Of a stretch of 64,000 nt of DNA, positions 55,958 to 64,000 are shown piece by piece. The first letter of the stretch is position 1. Each line of letters begins with the position of its first letter. The position numbers and the translations under genes are program-made. This DNA comes from Variovorax sp. RA8 (GTDB lineage Bacteria > Pseudomonadota > Gammaproteobacteria > Burkholderiales > Burkholderiaceae_C): NCBI RefSeq assembly GCF_901827175.1, contig NZ_LR594662.1:806001-870000 (forward strand), in the 5' to 3' direction. Below the pieces are notes generated by a model. That model was not told where the DNA came from. It was given only the letters and a program-made list of their open reading frames with translations, and did no database searches.

Positions 55958-57613
55958 TCAGCGCTGCGGCCGGATCCGATAGAGCCCGTTGTCGCGATCG
56001 GCCGATAGGTAGATGGTGCCGTCGGCACCCACCGCCACGCCGGTCGGCACATAGGACGGCGGCAGGCCCGGGCCGCCGGCCAGGCCGATCGGCAGGTTCT
56101 CGGCAACCGTGCGGCGCGTGCCGTTCGCGGGGTCGATCTCCACCAGCCGCCGTGCCGCACTCTCCGCGACGATGAAGCTGCCCCAGGGCGTCTGGGCCAG
56201 GCCTTCGGGCAGCGCCAGCCCGTTGGCGACGACGCGCAGCGGGGCGCTCGCGTCGAGCGGGATGCGCGTGAGCTTGCCCGCGGCCTCCGTCAGGTAGAGC
56301 GCGCCGTCCCGACCCATCACCATCTGCACCGGCCCGCCCAGGCCGCTGGCGACGAGCTGGCGGGTCTCGAAGTTGGGGCCGCTCGCACGGGTCACGCTGC
56401 CGGTGGCGATCTCGGCATAGAGCAGGCTGCCGTCGGGCATCGGGATCGCATCCACCGGCGCCTTCAGGCCGTGCAGCACGGCCGTGGTCTTGAGCGTCCT
56501 GCGATCCACCAGCTGCACCGATCCGGTGAACCAGGAGGACAGCGCGATCTGCGAGGCCGACAGCCCCACGCTGAACGGATAGTCGAGCTCCGGGTCGCGT
56601 TGCATGCGGAAGATGTCGCGCACGGCGCCGGTCTTCGCATCGACCTGGCGGAAGCCGAAGATGTCGGCCACGAAGAGCGTATCGCCGTCGATCTTGAGGC
56701 CGGCCGGCACCGCCAGCTGCCCACCGGTCAGCAGGCGCGAGGTGCCGGTCTCCGGCTCGAAGGCCTCCACCGAGTTGTCGGCCATGTTCGAGACGTAGAT
56801 CGTTCCTTCGGGCGCGATCGCGAGGTTGTCGATCGAGGGCTTGAACTGCTTCGCGACCGTCTTGCGCCCGCTGGCGAGCTCGACGCGCACCAGCTCGCCG
56901 CTGCGGGCGTCGACCACCCACAGGTTGCCCTTGCCGTCGAGGTTGGCAGCGGCCGGCACCTGGAAACCCTCGGCGATCACTGTGAGCCGGCCGTCGGCGG
57001 GGTCGATCTTCGCCACCTGGCCCTTGAACCACAGCGGACCGTAGAGCAGGCCGTCCGGCCCCACCTCGAAGCCGTTGAAGCCGCCCATGTCCTTCTTGAT
57101 CAGGCGCGGCGGCTTCTGGCCGGCGACGTCGATCTCCCACAGCGCGTCGCCGAGGAAGACCTGCGAGGCGTAGAGCTTGCCGTTCCTGCGGTCGAAATCG
57201 AGCGAATTGATGCCGGGCAGGTCCTTGGCGAGCACGCGTATGGGCGCGCCGTCGTGCTCGCGCAAGCGCACCATGCCCGTCAGGTAGTTGGTCCAGGCGA
57301 GCTCGCCCCGGGGGCCGACCGCGACGTCGTCGGCCTGCCCGTCGGGCGCATCGATCAGCACACGCGCGGCGCCGGTCGCGCGGTCGACGACCCACAGCTG
57401 GCTGCCGACCACCGTGCCGGCGAGCAGGCGGCCCTGGCGATCGATCGCCAGGCCGTGGACGCCTGAGAAGGAAGAGGGCGCCACCAGCGCCTCCGGCGGG
57501 CCCCAGCTCGCGGGGCGGGTGGGTGCAGAGGTGGCGGTGCGCGGGGCCGGAACGGTGCAGGCGCCGAGCGCGAGCATCGAAGCGAGCAGGGCGGCGGCGA
57601 AGGCACGAGGCAC
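55958..57613 (-). CDS. lipoprotein with SMP-30/NHL-like beta-propeller
   Basis: A 551-residue predicted outer-membrane or periplasmic lipoprotein. The lipobox LGAC puts the lipidated Cys at residue 19. The rest consists of repeating beta-propeller blades with GLAIDRQGRL, VGPRGELAW, LDGKGNLWVV, APEGTIYVS, DGTIYLSADRDNGLYRI motifs, like SMP-30/gluconolactonase and virginiamycin-lyase-like (Vgb) proteins. The start is GTG at 57613 with AAGGAG upstream. coaX lies 16 bases upstream on the same strand. No catalytic assignment is possible; ligand binding or lactone hydrolysis are options. Confidence 0.9.
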   Translation of the reverse strand: MPRAFAAALLASMLALGACTVPAPRTATSAPTRPASWGPPEALVAPSSFSGVHGLAIDRQGRLLAGTVVGSQLWVVDRATGAARVLIDAPDGQADDVAVGPRGELAWTNYLTGMVRLREHDGAPIRVLAKDLPGINSLDFDRRNGKLYASQVFLGDALWEIDVAGQKPPRLIKKDMGGFNGFEVGPDGLLYGPLWFKGQVAKIDPADGRLTVIAEGFQVPAAANLDGKGNLWVVDARSGELVRVELASGRKTVAKQFKPSIDNLAIAPEGTIYVSNMADNSVEAFEPETGTSRLLTGGQLAVPAGLKIDGDTLFVADIFGFRQVDAKTGAVRDIFRMQRDPELDYPFSVGLSASQIALSSWFTGSVQLVDRRTLKTTAVLHGLKAPVDAIPMPDGSLLYAEIATGSVTRASGPNFETRQLVASGLGGPVQMVMGRDGALYLTEAAGKLTRIPLDASAPLRVVANGLALPEGLAQTPWGSFIVAESAARRLVEIDPANGTRRTVAENLPIGLAGGPGLPPSYVPTGVAVGADGTIYLSADRDNGLYRIRPQR

Positions 57614-57629
57614 TCTTGGCTCCTTGACA

Positions 57630-58403
57630 TCAAGACGCCAGCAAGCGTTCCTGCGCGATCACCAGCAGCCCGTCCATGATCAAGCTGTCCACCAGCTCGA
57701 AGTTCCCGTTCATGCTCGGCGCCATCTTCCATGCCGCGCCACCCGTCATGTAGCAGGCCGGCTCGGCGCCGCCGTGTGCGCGCACATGCTGCACCATGCG
57801 CTCCACCGCGCCGGCGATGGCATAGGTGCCGCCGCTGGTCAGCGCGTCGCTGGTGTTGGTGGGGAACTCGCGCACCTCGCCGGTGGGCACATGCAGGCCG
57901 GCAGTGCCCGACTCGAGGGCGCGCAGCATGATGCCGTGGCCCGGCAGGATCAGGCCGCCGAGGAACTTGCCGTGGACATCCACCGCCTCCACCGTGACGG
58001 CGGTGCCGATCATCACCACCACCATCGGGCGCGCCGGGCCCTGGGCGAGCATGCGGTGGCGCGCGCCGATCATCGCGACCCAGCGATCGGCACCCAGCCG
58101 CGTCGGGTGGTCGTAGCCATTGACGATCCCGGCCTCGGCCGCGCTCGACACCACCCAGCGCGGCGAGCAATCGAAGCGCTCGACCACCTGTTCTTCCGCG
58201 CGCCGCCGCACCGCGTCGCCGGCCACCGCGCAGCCCAGCATCGACGAAGGTCCGGGCAGCTCGGCCCAGGGTCCGTCGGCCAGCCGTTCGATGTGGTCGA
58301 GGAACTCGGCGCCGTGCGCAAGCAGCGATGCACCCGGCCTGGCCGCGTCGTAGAGCGACCACTTGAGCCGGGTGTTGCCGATGTCGATTGCGAGGAATGC
58401 CAT
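57630..58403 (-). CDS. coaX: type III pantothenate kinase CoaX
   Basis: A 257-residue type III pantothenate kinase, the first step of CoA synthesis, which is not feedback-inhibited by CoA. The ATP-binding DIGNTRLKW at residues 6-14, the [19 protein letters not shown] motif with catalytic Asp, the [10 protein letters not shown] and the [15 protein letters not shown] segments are all diagnostic. The ATG at 58403 gives the standard N-terminus. birA, the common neighbour, is not here. It is divergent from the BON-LysM gene. Confidence 0.96.
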   Translation of the reverse strand: MAFLAIDIGNTRLKWSLYDAARPGASLLAHGAEFLDHIERLADGPWAELPGPSSMLGCAVAGDAVRRRAEEQVVERFDCSPRWVVSSAAEAGIVNGYDHPTRLGADRWVAMIGARHRMLAQGPARPMVVVMIGTAVTVEAVDVHGKFLGGLILPGHGIMLRALESGTAGLHVPTGEVREFPTNTSDALTSGGTYAIAGAVERMVQHVRAHGGAEPACYMTGGAAWKMAPSMNGNFELVDSLIMDGLLVIAQERLLAS

Positions 58404-58586
58404 GCGGCGCATTATTGCGGCGTGGGCCGTAACAGTCGATTCGGGAGTGAAGGCAGGCACTTCCGAATTGGCTGTTGCGGTCCCTAGTCCTGACAGATGC
58501 TTGCAGTTGCGATGCCCGCCTACGTGGGGGCGTCACGGCCAGCCGTTACAGTGGGCGTCCCTCAACCTAGGCACAAGGAGAAACCC

Positions 58587-59051
58587 ATGGGATTGCTCAG
58601 TTTCATCAAGGAGGCCGGAGAAAAACTGTTCGGCGGCTCGTCCGCCCAAGCCGCCGAGCCTGATGCCAACAAGGTGGCGGGCGCCGCCATCAAGACCTAC
58701 ATCGAGACGCAGAACCTCGGCCTCACCAATCTCGAAGTGACCTACGTCGCTGCCGAAGGCCTGGTGACGCTCAAGGGCAGCGCGCCCTCGCAGGAAGCCA
58801 GCGAGAAGGCCACGCTGGCCGCCGGCAACGTGGCCAACGTGACGAAGGTCGACAACCAGCTCGTCGCGCCTGCCGCCGACCCGGCGCAGTACCACGACGT
58901 GGTGAAGGGCGACACGCTCTCAGCCATTTCCAAGAAGTACTACGGCGACGCGAACAAGTACAACGCGATCTTCGAGGCCAACAAGCCGATGCTGACGCAT
59001 CCGGACAAGATCTATCCGGGCCAGAAGCTGCGGATTCCGCCCCAGAAATGA
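58587..59051 (+). CDS. BON-LysM domain protein (Kbp/YgaU-like)
   Basis: A 154-residue protein with an N-terminal MGLLSFIKEAGEKLFG helix, a BON domain (about 30-95, VTYVAAEGLVTLKGSAPSQE) and a C-terminal LysM domain (about 100-152, YHDVVKGDTLSAISKKYYGD). This is the architecture of E. coli Kbp (YgaU), a cytoplasmic potassium-binding protein. AAGGAG precedes the ATG at 58587. It is monocistronic and divergent from coaX. No signal peptide is present, in line with Kbp. Confidence 0.93.
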   Translation: MGLLSFIKEAGEKLFGGSSAQAAEPDANKVAGAAIKTYIETQNLGLTNLEVTYVAAEGLVTLKGSAPSQEASEKATLAAGNVANVTKVDNQLVAPAADPAQYHDVVKGDTLSAISKKYYGDANKYNAIFEANKPMLTHPDKIYPGQKLRIPPQK

Positions 59052-59140
59052 GCGCAGCGTCGCGCGGCGGGTAGAGACTTCCACATGCCGCCTCGTCGGC
59101 GCACTGGATGGCCGGCAACTGGACTTCGGGTTTCTCGCGC

Positions 59141-59605
59141 CTAGTTCTGCTTCCAGGGCAGGCCGCGCAGGCGCCAGCCGCCCTTGCGCCCGCGGTGGCC
59201 CTCGGCGTCGGCGTCGCCCTCGAAGCCCTCGAGGATGTTGTAGGCCTCCAGGCCCAGCTCGGTGGCGCGGCGCGCGGCCGCGATCGAGCGCACACCGCTG
59301 CGGCACAACAGCACGGCCTTCTTGCCGGGCGGCACGGCAGCGCGCAGGCCAGCATCGAAGCCGGGGTTGAAGGCCATGCCCGGCCACTGCTTCCAGGCCA
59401 GGCCGATGGCGCCAGGCACATAGCCCACCCACTCGCGCTCCGCGTCGCTGCGCACGTCGACGAGCACGGCCTCGCCATGGGTCATCCAGGCGTGGGCCAG
59501 TTCGGGCAGCACGTCGCCGGCGTAGCCCTCCGCGGGCCGGATGTCCGGCTGTTCACCAGCCGATGTGCTGTCCGCGGCTGGCGAGTTGGAGGCTGCTGGG
59601 GTCAT
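59141..59605 (-). CDS. rhodanese-like domain protein
   Basis: A 154-residue single-domain rhodanese (sulfurtransferase). The active-site loop LCRSGVRS holds Cys101, and VLVDVRSDAEREWVGYVPGA is the conserved first strand and CDC25-like element. The N-terminal 25 residues are Ser/Ala-rich and unstructured. It diverges from the TRAP receptor gene across a 163-base gap that contains two inverted repeats. The sulfur donor and acceptor are unknown. Confidence 0.92.
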   Translation of the reverse strand: MTPAASNSPAADSTSAGEQPDIRPAEGYAGDVLPELAHAWMTHGEAVLVDVRSDAEREWVGYVPGAIGLAWKQWPGMAFNPGFDAGLRAAVPPGKKAVLLCRSGVRSIAAARRATELGLEAYNILEGFEGDADAEGHRGRKGGWRLRGLPWKQN

Positions 59606-59670
59606 GGCGCTTTCTTCCTTTCAGTGGACTAGGGTTTGTGCGTAGAGCGGGGCACAGCCCGATAGATGAT

Positions 59671-59690
59671 TTTTCACCAGTTCGTGAAAA
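59671..59690. promoter_or_regulatory. inverted repeat in the rhodanese-TRAP intergenic region
   Basis: TTTTCAC-CAGTTC-GTGAAAA is a perfect 7-base inverted repeat. It lies 65 bases upstream of the rhodanese start and 79 bases upstream of the TRAP receptor ATG. It could be an operator for either gene; the regulator is not identified. Confidence 0.5.
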
Positions 59691-59695
59691 CCCTC

Positions 59696-59721
59696 TTTGT
59701 CACGCTTGTTCACGTGTCAAA
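59696..59721. promoter_or_regulatory. second inverted repeat in the rhodanese-TRAP intergenic region
   Basis: TTTGTCACGC and ACGTGTCAAA form a 10-base dyad with two mismatches around TTGTTC, five bases after the first inverted repeat. Two dyads close together suggest a regulated promoter for the TRAP operon (inference). Confidence 0.4.
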
Positions 59722-59768
59722 GATGGGAGTCTGGGTTTTTTCCAGTCACATCTACGGAGACATACACA

Positions 59769-60884
59769 ATGACCGACACCAAACCGAACCGCCGCCGCAG
59801 CCTCCTCAAGGGCGCAGCTGTGGCGGCCGGCGCCATGTCCGCGCCCATGGTCAGCATGGCGCAGACCACGTCCTTACGCTTCCAGAGCACCTGGCCGGCG
59901 AAGGATATCTTCCACGAGTACGCGCAGGATTTCGCCAAGAAGGTGAACGACATGGCGGGCAGCCGTCTCAAGATCGAGGTGCTGCCCGCCGGCTCCGTGG
60001 TGCCGGCCTTCCAGCTGCTGGATGCCGTGGCCAAGGGCACGCTCGATGGCGGGCACGGGGTGGTCGCCTACTGGTACGGCAAGAACTCGGCACTCGCGCT
60101 GTGGGGCTCGGGCCCGGGCTTCGGCATGGACGCCAACATGGTGCTCGCCTGGCACAACTACGGCGGCGGCAAGGCGCTGCTGGACGAGATCTACAAGGGC
60201 CTGAACCTGGATGTCGCCTCCTATCTCTACGGTCCCATGCCGACCCAGCCACTGGGCTGGTTCAAGAAGCCGGTGGCCAAGGTCGAGGATATGAAGGGCC
60301 TGAAGTTCCGCACCGTGGGCCTGGCAGTGGACGTCTTCACCGACATGGGCACGGCGGTCAATCCGCTGCCGGGCGGCGAGATCGTGCCTGCACTGGACCG
60401 CGGTCTGATCGACGCTGCCGAGTTCAACAACGCCTCCAGCGACCGCGTGCTCGGCTTCCCCGACGTGGCCAAGAACTGCATGCTGCAGAGCTTCCACCAG
60501 TCGGGCGAGCAGTTCGAGATCCTGTTCAACCGCTCCAAGCTCAACGCGCTGCCGCCCGAGCTGAAGGCGATCATCGAGTACGGCGTGCAAGCCGCAAGCG
60601 CGGACATGAGCTGGAAGGCGATCGAGCGCAATTCGGCGGACTATATCGAGCTCAAGAAGGCCGGCATCAAGTTCTACAAGACGCCCGACGCGATCCTGCG
60701 CGCGCAGCTCGCCTCGTGGGACAAGACAGTGGCCAAGAAGGCGACGGAGAACCCTGCGTTCAAGAAGGTGCTGGATTCGCAACGAGCCTTCGCGGAGCGT
60801 GCAGGCCAGTGGTACAACGACTACACCGTCGATTTCAAGATGGCCTACAACCACTACTTCGGCCGCCAGGCCAAGAAGTCCTGA
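59769..60884 (+). CDS. TRAP transporter substrate-binding protein (DctP family)
   Basis: A 371-residue extracytoplasmic receptor of the TRAP type. A twin-arginine leader (PNRRRSLLKGAAVAAGAM) ends near AQTT at residue 33. LRFQSTWPAKDIFHEYAQDF opens the mature protein, and VEDMKGLKFRTVGLAVDVF contains the conserved Arg that binds substrate carboxylates. The C-terminal helices match TakP-like receptors that handle 2-oxo acids. GGAGA precedes the ATG at 59769. The two membrane genes follow after a hairpin. Confidence 0.95.
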   Translation: MTDTKPNRRRSLLKGAAVAAGAMSAPMVSMAQTTSLRFQSTWPAKDIFHEYAQDFAKKVNDMAGSRLKIEVLPAGSVVPAFQLLDAVAKGTLDGGHGVVAYWYGKNSALALWGSGPGFGMDANMVLAWHNYGGGKALLDEIYKGLNLDVASYLYGPMPTQPLGWFKKPVAKVEDMKGLKFRTVGLAVDVFTDMGTAVNPLPGGEIVPALDRGLIDAAEFNNASSDRVLGFPDVAKNCMLQSFHQSGEQFEILFNRSKLNALPPELKAIIEYGVQAASADMSWKAIERNSADYIELKKAGIKFYKTPDAILRAQLASWDKTVAKKATENPAFKKVLDSQRAFAERAGQWYNDYTVDFKMAYNHYFGRQAKKS

Positions 60885-60902
60885 CCTTCACCGGCCATGG
60901 CA

Positions 60903-60930
60903 AGGGGCACTGCGGTGCCCCTCCTTTTTT
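60903..60930 (+). terminator. intercistronic terminator/attenuator after the TRAP receptor gene
   Basis: GGGGCAC and GTGCCCC form a 7-bp stem around a TGCG loop, followed by TCCTTTTTT. It lies 18 bases after the receptor stop and 27 bases before the permease start. It fits partial termination that keeps receptor expression above that of the membrane subunits. Confidence 0.75.
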
Positions 60931-60957
60931 CCGCGCCCCGGGCGCCAGGGTTTCTCA

Positions 60958-61578
60958 ATGCAATCTTTTCTGTTGGCGGTCGACCGCTTCTCGACCTGGG
61001 TCGGCAAGACCTTTGCCTGGTGCGCGGTGCTGCTCACCGTGCTCATCAGCTGGGAGGTGTTCTCCCGCTACGCGCTCAACCGGCCCCATGCCTGGGTGCT
61101 CGACGCGCAGATCATGCTGTACGGCACGCTGTTCATGACCGCCGGCGCCTACACGCTCGCCAAGAACGGCCATGTGCGCGGCGACGTGCTCTACGGCTTC
61201 TTCCGGCCGCGCACGCAGGCGATCGTCGACCTGACGCTGTACATCCTCTTCTTCCTCCCGGGCATCGTCGCGCTGACCTGGGCCGGCTGGATCTATGCCG
61301 GGGAGTCGCTGTCGATCCGCGAGCAGACTTTCTCCGCGGATCCGCTCCCGCTCTATCCGTTCAAGTACGTCATCCCGCTCGCCGGCGTCACCCTGCTGCT
61401 GCAGGGCGTCGTCGAGATCGTGCGCTGCGTGCAGTGCATTCGCGACGGCGTATGGCCCTCGCGCGAGCAGGACGTCGAGGAAGTGGACGTCGCGAAGCTC
61501 AAGGAAATGGTGCACGTGGACGATGCCGACATCCGGGCTCTGGACGCGGTGGTGGTTGCCAAGGAGGCCAGGCCATGA
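60958..61578 (+). CDS. TRAP transporter small permease subunit (DctQ family)
   Basis: A 206-residue membrane protein with four hydrophobic spans: VGKTFAWCAVLLTVLISWEV, LDAQIMLYGTLFMTAGAYTL, a middle LYILFFLPGIVALTWAGWIY and a last YVIPLAGVTLLLQGVVEIV. EVFSRYALNRPHAW is a family motif. The C-terminal 30 residues are acidic and cytoplasmic, longer than usual. Its stop overlaps the large-subunit start in ATGA, so the two are translationally coupled. Confidence 0.93.
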   Translation: MQSFLLAVDRFSTWVGKTFAWCAVLLTVLISWEVFSRYALNRPHAWVLDAQIMLYGTLFMTAGAYTLAKNGHVRGDVLYGFFRPRTQAIVDLTLYILFFLPGIVALTWAGWIYAGESLSIREQTFSADPLPLYPFKYVIPLAGVTLLLQGVVEIVRCVQCIRDGVWPSREQDVEEVDVAKLKEMVHVDDADIRALDAVVVAKEARP

Positions 61579-63533
61579 TCCGGCGCGAACTCTGGTTCGG
61601 CCTGTCGTTCATGGTGCTGATCGTCGCCGCGGCGGGGATCATGCTGCTGCGCGCCGACACGATCACCAACGGCCACCTCGGCCTGCTGATGCTGTCGCTG
61701 GTGGTGGTCGCGATCATGCTGGGCTTTCCCACGGCGTTCACGCTGATGGGCATGGGCATGATCTTCACCTGGTTCGCCTATGACAGGAACATCACGCACA
61801 CGCTCGACCTGATGGTGCAGGCGGCCTACAAGACGATGGCGAACGACGTGCTGATCGCGGTACCGCTGTTCGTCTTCATGGGCTACCTGGTCGAGCGCGC
61901 CAACCTGATTGAGACCCTCTTCAAGAGCCTGCACCTGGCACTTGCCCGGCTGCCGGGCGCGCTGGCGGTGGCAACGTTGGTGACCTGCACGATCTTCGCC
62001 ACGGCCACCGGCATCGTCGGTGCCGTGGTGACACTGATGGGGCTGCTGGCGTTGCCTGCCATGTTGCGCGCCGGCTACAGCATCCCGCTGTCCGCGGGGG
62101 CGATCACGGCGGGCGGCTGCCTCGGCATCCTGATCCCGCCTTCGGTGCTGCTGATCGTCTACGGCGCTACCGCCGGCGTATCGGTGGTGCAGCTGTACGC
62201 CGGCGCTTTCTTTCCCGGCGTTTTGCTGGCGTCGCTGTACGTGCTCTACGTGATCCTGGTCGCCAAGCTCAAGCCCGCCTGGGCGCCCCCGCTTTCGGCC
62301 GCCGATCGCGCGGTGCCGCTGCCGCCGCTGACGCAGCTGATCACGCCCGATCCGACGCGCCACGCGTTCGCGGGCTTGGTGGCCGGGCTCAAGGGCCGCC
62401 GCAATGCCGAGGTGCCCGCCGGGTTCCTGCTGCGGCAACTCGGCATCGTCTTGCTGCCCGGCCTGCTCTTCGCGCTGATGGCCGTCACCACCTATCGCGC
62501 CGTGACCACCGTGGAGGCGGCGGAGCAGTACGACATTCAGGAAATCGGTGCCCGGCGCAGCGCACCCGAGCCGGCCTCGGGCGGGTTGCAGGAGCCGCCC
62601 GCCGAGAACGAGGGCGGCCTCCAGGAGCCACCGAGCGAGGGCGGGCTTGCCGAGCCGCCAGGCGCCGGCGCCGTGCAGGAGCCCCCGGGTGCGGGCACAC
62701 GCGCCGCGCAGCTGCCGTCCGGCAGTGCTGCGGTAGCCCCCGTCGCGAAGCCCGGCGCCGCGGAGGGCGCCACCACGCGGCCGGCGCCCACCTGGTGGTG
62801 GGTCTGCTTCGCGCTGATCGGTGCGATGGTCGCGCTGTTCTACCTGTTTCTCAGCTTCGCGCGGCTCGAGATCTTCAAGATGCTGCTGGCCTCGTTCTTC
62901 CCGCTGATGATCCTCATCGTGGCGGTGCTCGGGTCGATCGTGCTGGGCCTGGCCACGCCGACGGAGGCGGCAGCCATGGGCGCCCTCGGGGGCTTCCTGC
63001 TGGCCGCCGCCTACCGCCGGCTGACGCTGGATGTGCTCAAGGAATCGGTCTTCCTCACGGCCAAGACATCGGCCATGGTGTGCTGGCTGTTCGTGGGCTC
63101 GGCCATTTTCTCGGCCGCCTTCGCGCTGCTCGGCGGCCAGCAGCTGGTCGAGGAATGGGTCCTGAGCATGAACCTCTCGAAGGTTCAGTTCCTGGTGCTG
63201 AGCCAGGTGATCATCTTCATCCTGGGCTGGCCGCTGGAATGGACCGAGATCATCGTGATCTTCATGCCCATTTTCATACCGCTGCTGGACAACTTCGGCG
63301 TCGACCCGCTGTTCTTCGGGCTGCTGGTGGCCATGAACCTCCAGACTGCCTTCCTGTCGCCACCGGTCGCCATGGCGGCCTTCTACCTGAAGGGCGTGAG
63401 CCCGCCCCATGTGACGCTGAACCAGATCTTCCTCGGCATGCTGCCCTTCATGGGCATCCAGGTGCTGGCGATCCTCATGCTGTACATCTGGCCGCAGATC
63501 GGATTGTGGTTGCCGCAGCTGCTGTACAAATAG
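61575..63533 (+). CDS. TRAP transporter large permease subunit (DctM family) with Pro/Glu-rich insertion
   Basis: A 652-residue DctM-family permease, against about 430 for typical members. The N-terminal half (about 30-235) and C-terminal half (about 405-650) each carry recognisable DctM segments, such as AGYSIPLSAGAITAGGCLGI, ILIPPSVLLIVYGATAG and FLSPPVAMAAFYLKGVSPP. Between them lies an extra region of about 170 residues with an extra membrane span and a hydrophilic loop. Four imperfect GGLQEPP-like units (336-342, 347-353, 356-362, 365-371) lie in that loop. The frame is intact. The insertion looks like a genuine elaboration, not a frameshift. Confidence 0.93.
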   Translation: MIRRELWFGLSFMVLIVAAAGIMLLRADTITNGHLGLLMLSLVVVAIMLGFPTAFTLMGMGMIFTWFAYDRNITHTLDLMVQAAYKTMANDVLIAVPLFVFMGYLVERANLIETLFKSLHLALARLPGALAVATLVTCTIFATATGIVGAVVTLMGLLALPAMLRAGYSIPLSAGAITAGGCLGILIPPSVLLIVYGATAGVSVVQLYAGAFFPGVLLASLYVLYVILVAKLKPAWAPPLSAADRAVPLPPLTQLITPDPTRHAFAGLVAGLKGRRNAEVPAGFLLRQLGIVLLPGLLFALMAVTTYRAVTTVEAAEQYDIQEIGARRSAPEPASGGLQEPPAENEGGLQEPPSEGGLAEPPGAGAVQEPPGAGTRAAQLPSGSAAVAPVAKPGAAEGATTRPAPTWWWVCFALIGAMVALFYLFLSFARLEIFKMLLASFFPLMILIVAVLGSIVLGLATPTEAAAMGALGGFLLAAAYRRLTLDVLKESVFLTAKTSAMVCWLFVGSAIFSAAFALLGGQQLVEEWVLSMNLSKVQFLVLSQVIIFILGWPLEWTEIIVIFMPIFIPLLDNFGVDPLFFGLLVAMNLQTAFLSPPVAMAAFYLKGVSPPHVTLNQIFLGMLPFMGIQVLAILMLYIWPQIGLWLPQLLYK

Positions 63534-63550
63534 GCAGGCAGGGGGCACGA

Positions 63551-63572
63551 GGGCCGACAATCGGCCCTTTTT
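63551..63572 (+). terminator. Rho-independent terminator of the TRAP operon
   Basis: GGGCCGA and TCGGCCC form a 7-bp stem around CAA, followed by TTTTT. It lies 17 bases after the large-permease stop. Confidence 0.88.
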
Positions 63573-63585
63573 GCCCGCCCCTCCC

Positions 63586-64000
63586 TTGACATCCCTGTTC
63601 GAACGAATTGCACGCTGGGCGCGCGCCGTGCCGCGCGCCTTGCGGCGCATCGGCCTGCTGCCGCCCGCGGCGCCGGACCAGTGGCTCGATGGCCATTTCG
63701 AGCACCAGCACCGCAACGTGGACTACAAGCTCTTCGTCCCCGGGCGCGGTGCCGGCAGGCCCCGCCCGCTGCTGCTGATGCTGCACGGCTGCACCCAGGA
63801 TCCGGAGGACTTCGCCACAGGGACGCGGATGAACCGGATCGCCGCCGAGCTCGGCTTCCTCGTGATCTATCCGACACAGACCCAGAGGGCCAACGCGGGC
63901 AAGTGCTGGAACTGGTTCCTGCCGCAGCACCAGCAGGCCGGGCGGGGCGAGCCCGCACTGCTGGCGGCGCTTACGCAGGCGGCCATGCGCGAGCACGGGG
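63586..64000 (+). CDS. PHB depolymerase-family esterase, 3' end outside window
   Basis: The 138 residues visible match the PHB depolymerase/feruloyl-esterase-like hydrolase family. LLLMLHGCTQDPEDFATGTR is the oxyanion region, and the YPTQTQRANAGKCWNWFLPQ block with CWNWF is diagnostic. The first plausible codon is TTG at 63586; no ATG is available upstream and a GTG in the same frame at residue 15 is possible. There is no evident signal peptide, so an intracellular enzyme is likely. The catalytic Ser lies beyond the window. Confidence 0.85.
   Translation, partial: MTSLFERIARWARAVPRALRRIGLLPPAAPDQWLDGHFEHQHRNVDYKLFVPGRGAGRPRPLLLMLHGCTQDPEDFATGTRMNRIAAELGFLVIYPTQTQRANAGKCWNWFLPQHQQAGRGEPALLAALTQAAMREHG

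Overview
This is a high-GC, gene-dense window from a metabolically versatile betaproteobacterium, most likely Comamonadaceae close to Variovorax. That assignment is inference from gene content: Bug/TctC-type receptors, tripartite tricarboxylate and TRAP transporters, two branched-chain-amino-acid-type ABC operons, many CoA-ester enzymes, and the intergenic repeat families. No rRNA, tRNA, CRISPR array, complete insertion sequence or prophage was seen.

Layout. 1-3.5 kb: acyl-CoA dehydrogenase, Bug receptor and CaiB/BaiF CoA-transferase operon with a divergent LysR gene. 4.4-6.5 kb: srkA with a DUF2855 gene. 6.6-7.7 kb: ohr/ohrR peroxide module with a palindromic operator and a terminator. 7.7-11.7 kb: two beta-oxidation genes, purT and an HSL-type esterase. 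11.9-13.7 kb: a lower-GC leucine-rich-repeat gene followed by remnants of a paralogue. 13.9-21.6 kb: AraC regulator and a complete liv-type ABC operon with an acyl-CoA ligase. 21.6-27.2 kb: accessory stretch with an SF1 helicase, a shortened RHS toxin with its putative immunity gene, and wreckage of an ABC transporter. 27.2-28.8 kb: HDOD and GAF proteins.

28.8-44.6 kb: fourteen minus-strand genes with gaps of at most 70 bases, several overlapping, which look like one operon of about 15.8 kb. From promoter to end they are: FAH-family hydrolase, alpha/beta hydrolase, two paralogous amidohydrolases, a second liv-type ABC transporter whose last ATPase is fused to a Tm-1-like domain, a PEP-hydrolase-like TIM barrel, a flotillin, an SRPBCC protein, an SRPBCC-quinone oxidoreductase fusion and a VOC protein. 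A TetR gene diverges from it and a perfect palindrome lies between the two. I read this as an uptake-plus-hydrolysis pathway for an unidentified, probably cyclic or amide-containing, organic compound. It is the best candidate here for an undescribed system.

44.8-51.7 kb: regulators, hydrolases, a histidine kinase, a DUF3309 membrane peptide, an exported alpha/beta hydrolase, an aldehyde dehydrogenase lacking the usual general base, and a small exported repeat protein. 51.8-54.7 kb: tctA/tctB without a receptor gene, then a large inverted pair of dispersed repeats. 54.7-59.6 kb: acyl-CoA dehydrogenase, lipoprotein beta-propeller, coaX, BON-LysM protein and rhodanese. 59.8-63.5 kb: TRAP transporter whose large subunit carries an unusual Pro/Glu-rich insertion. 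The window ends inside a PHB-depolymerase-family esterase gene.
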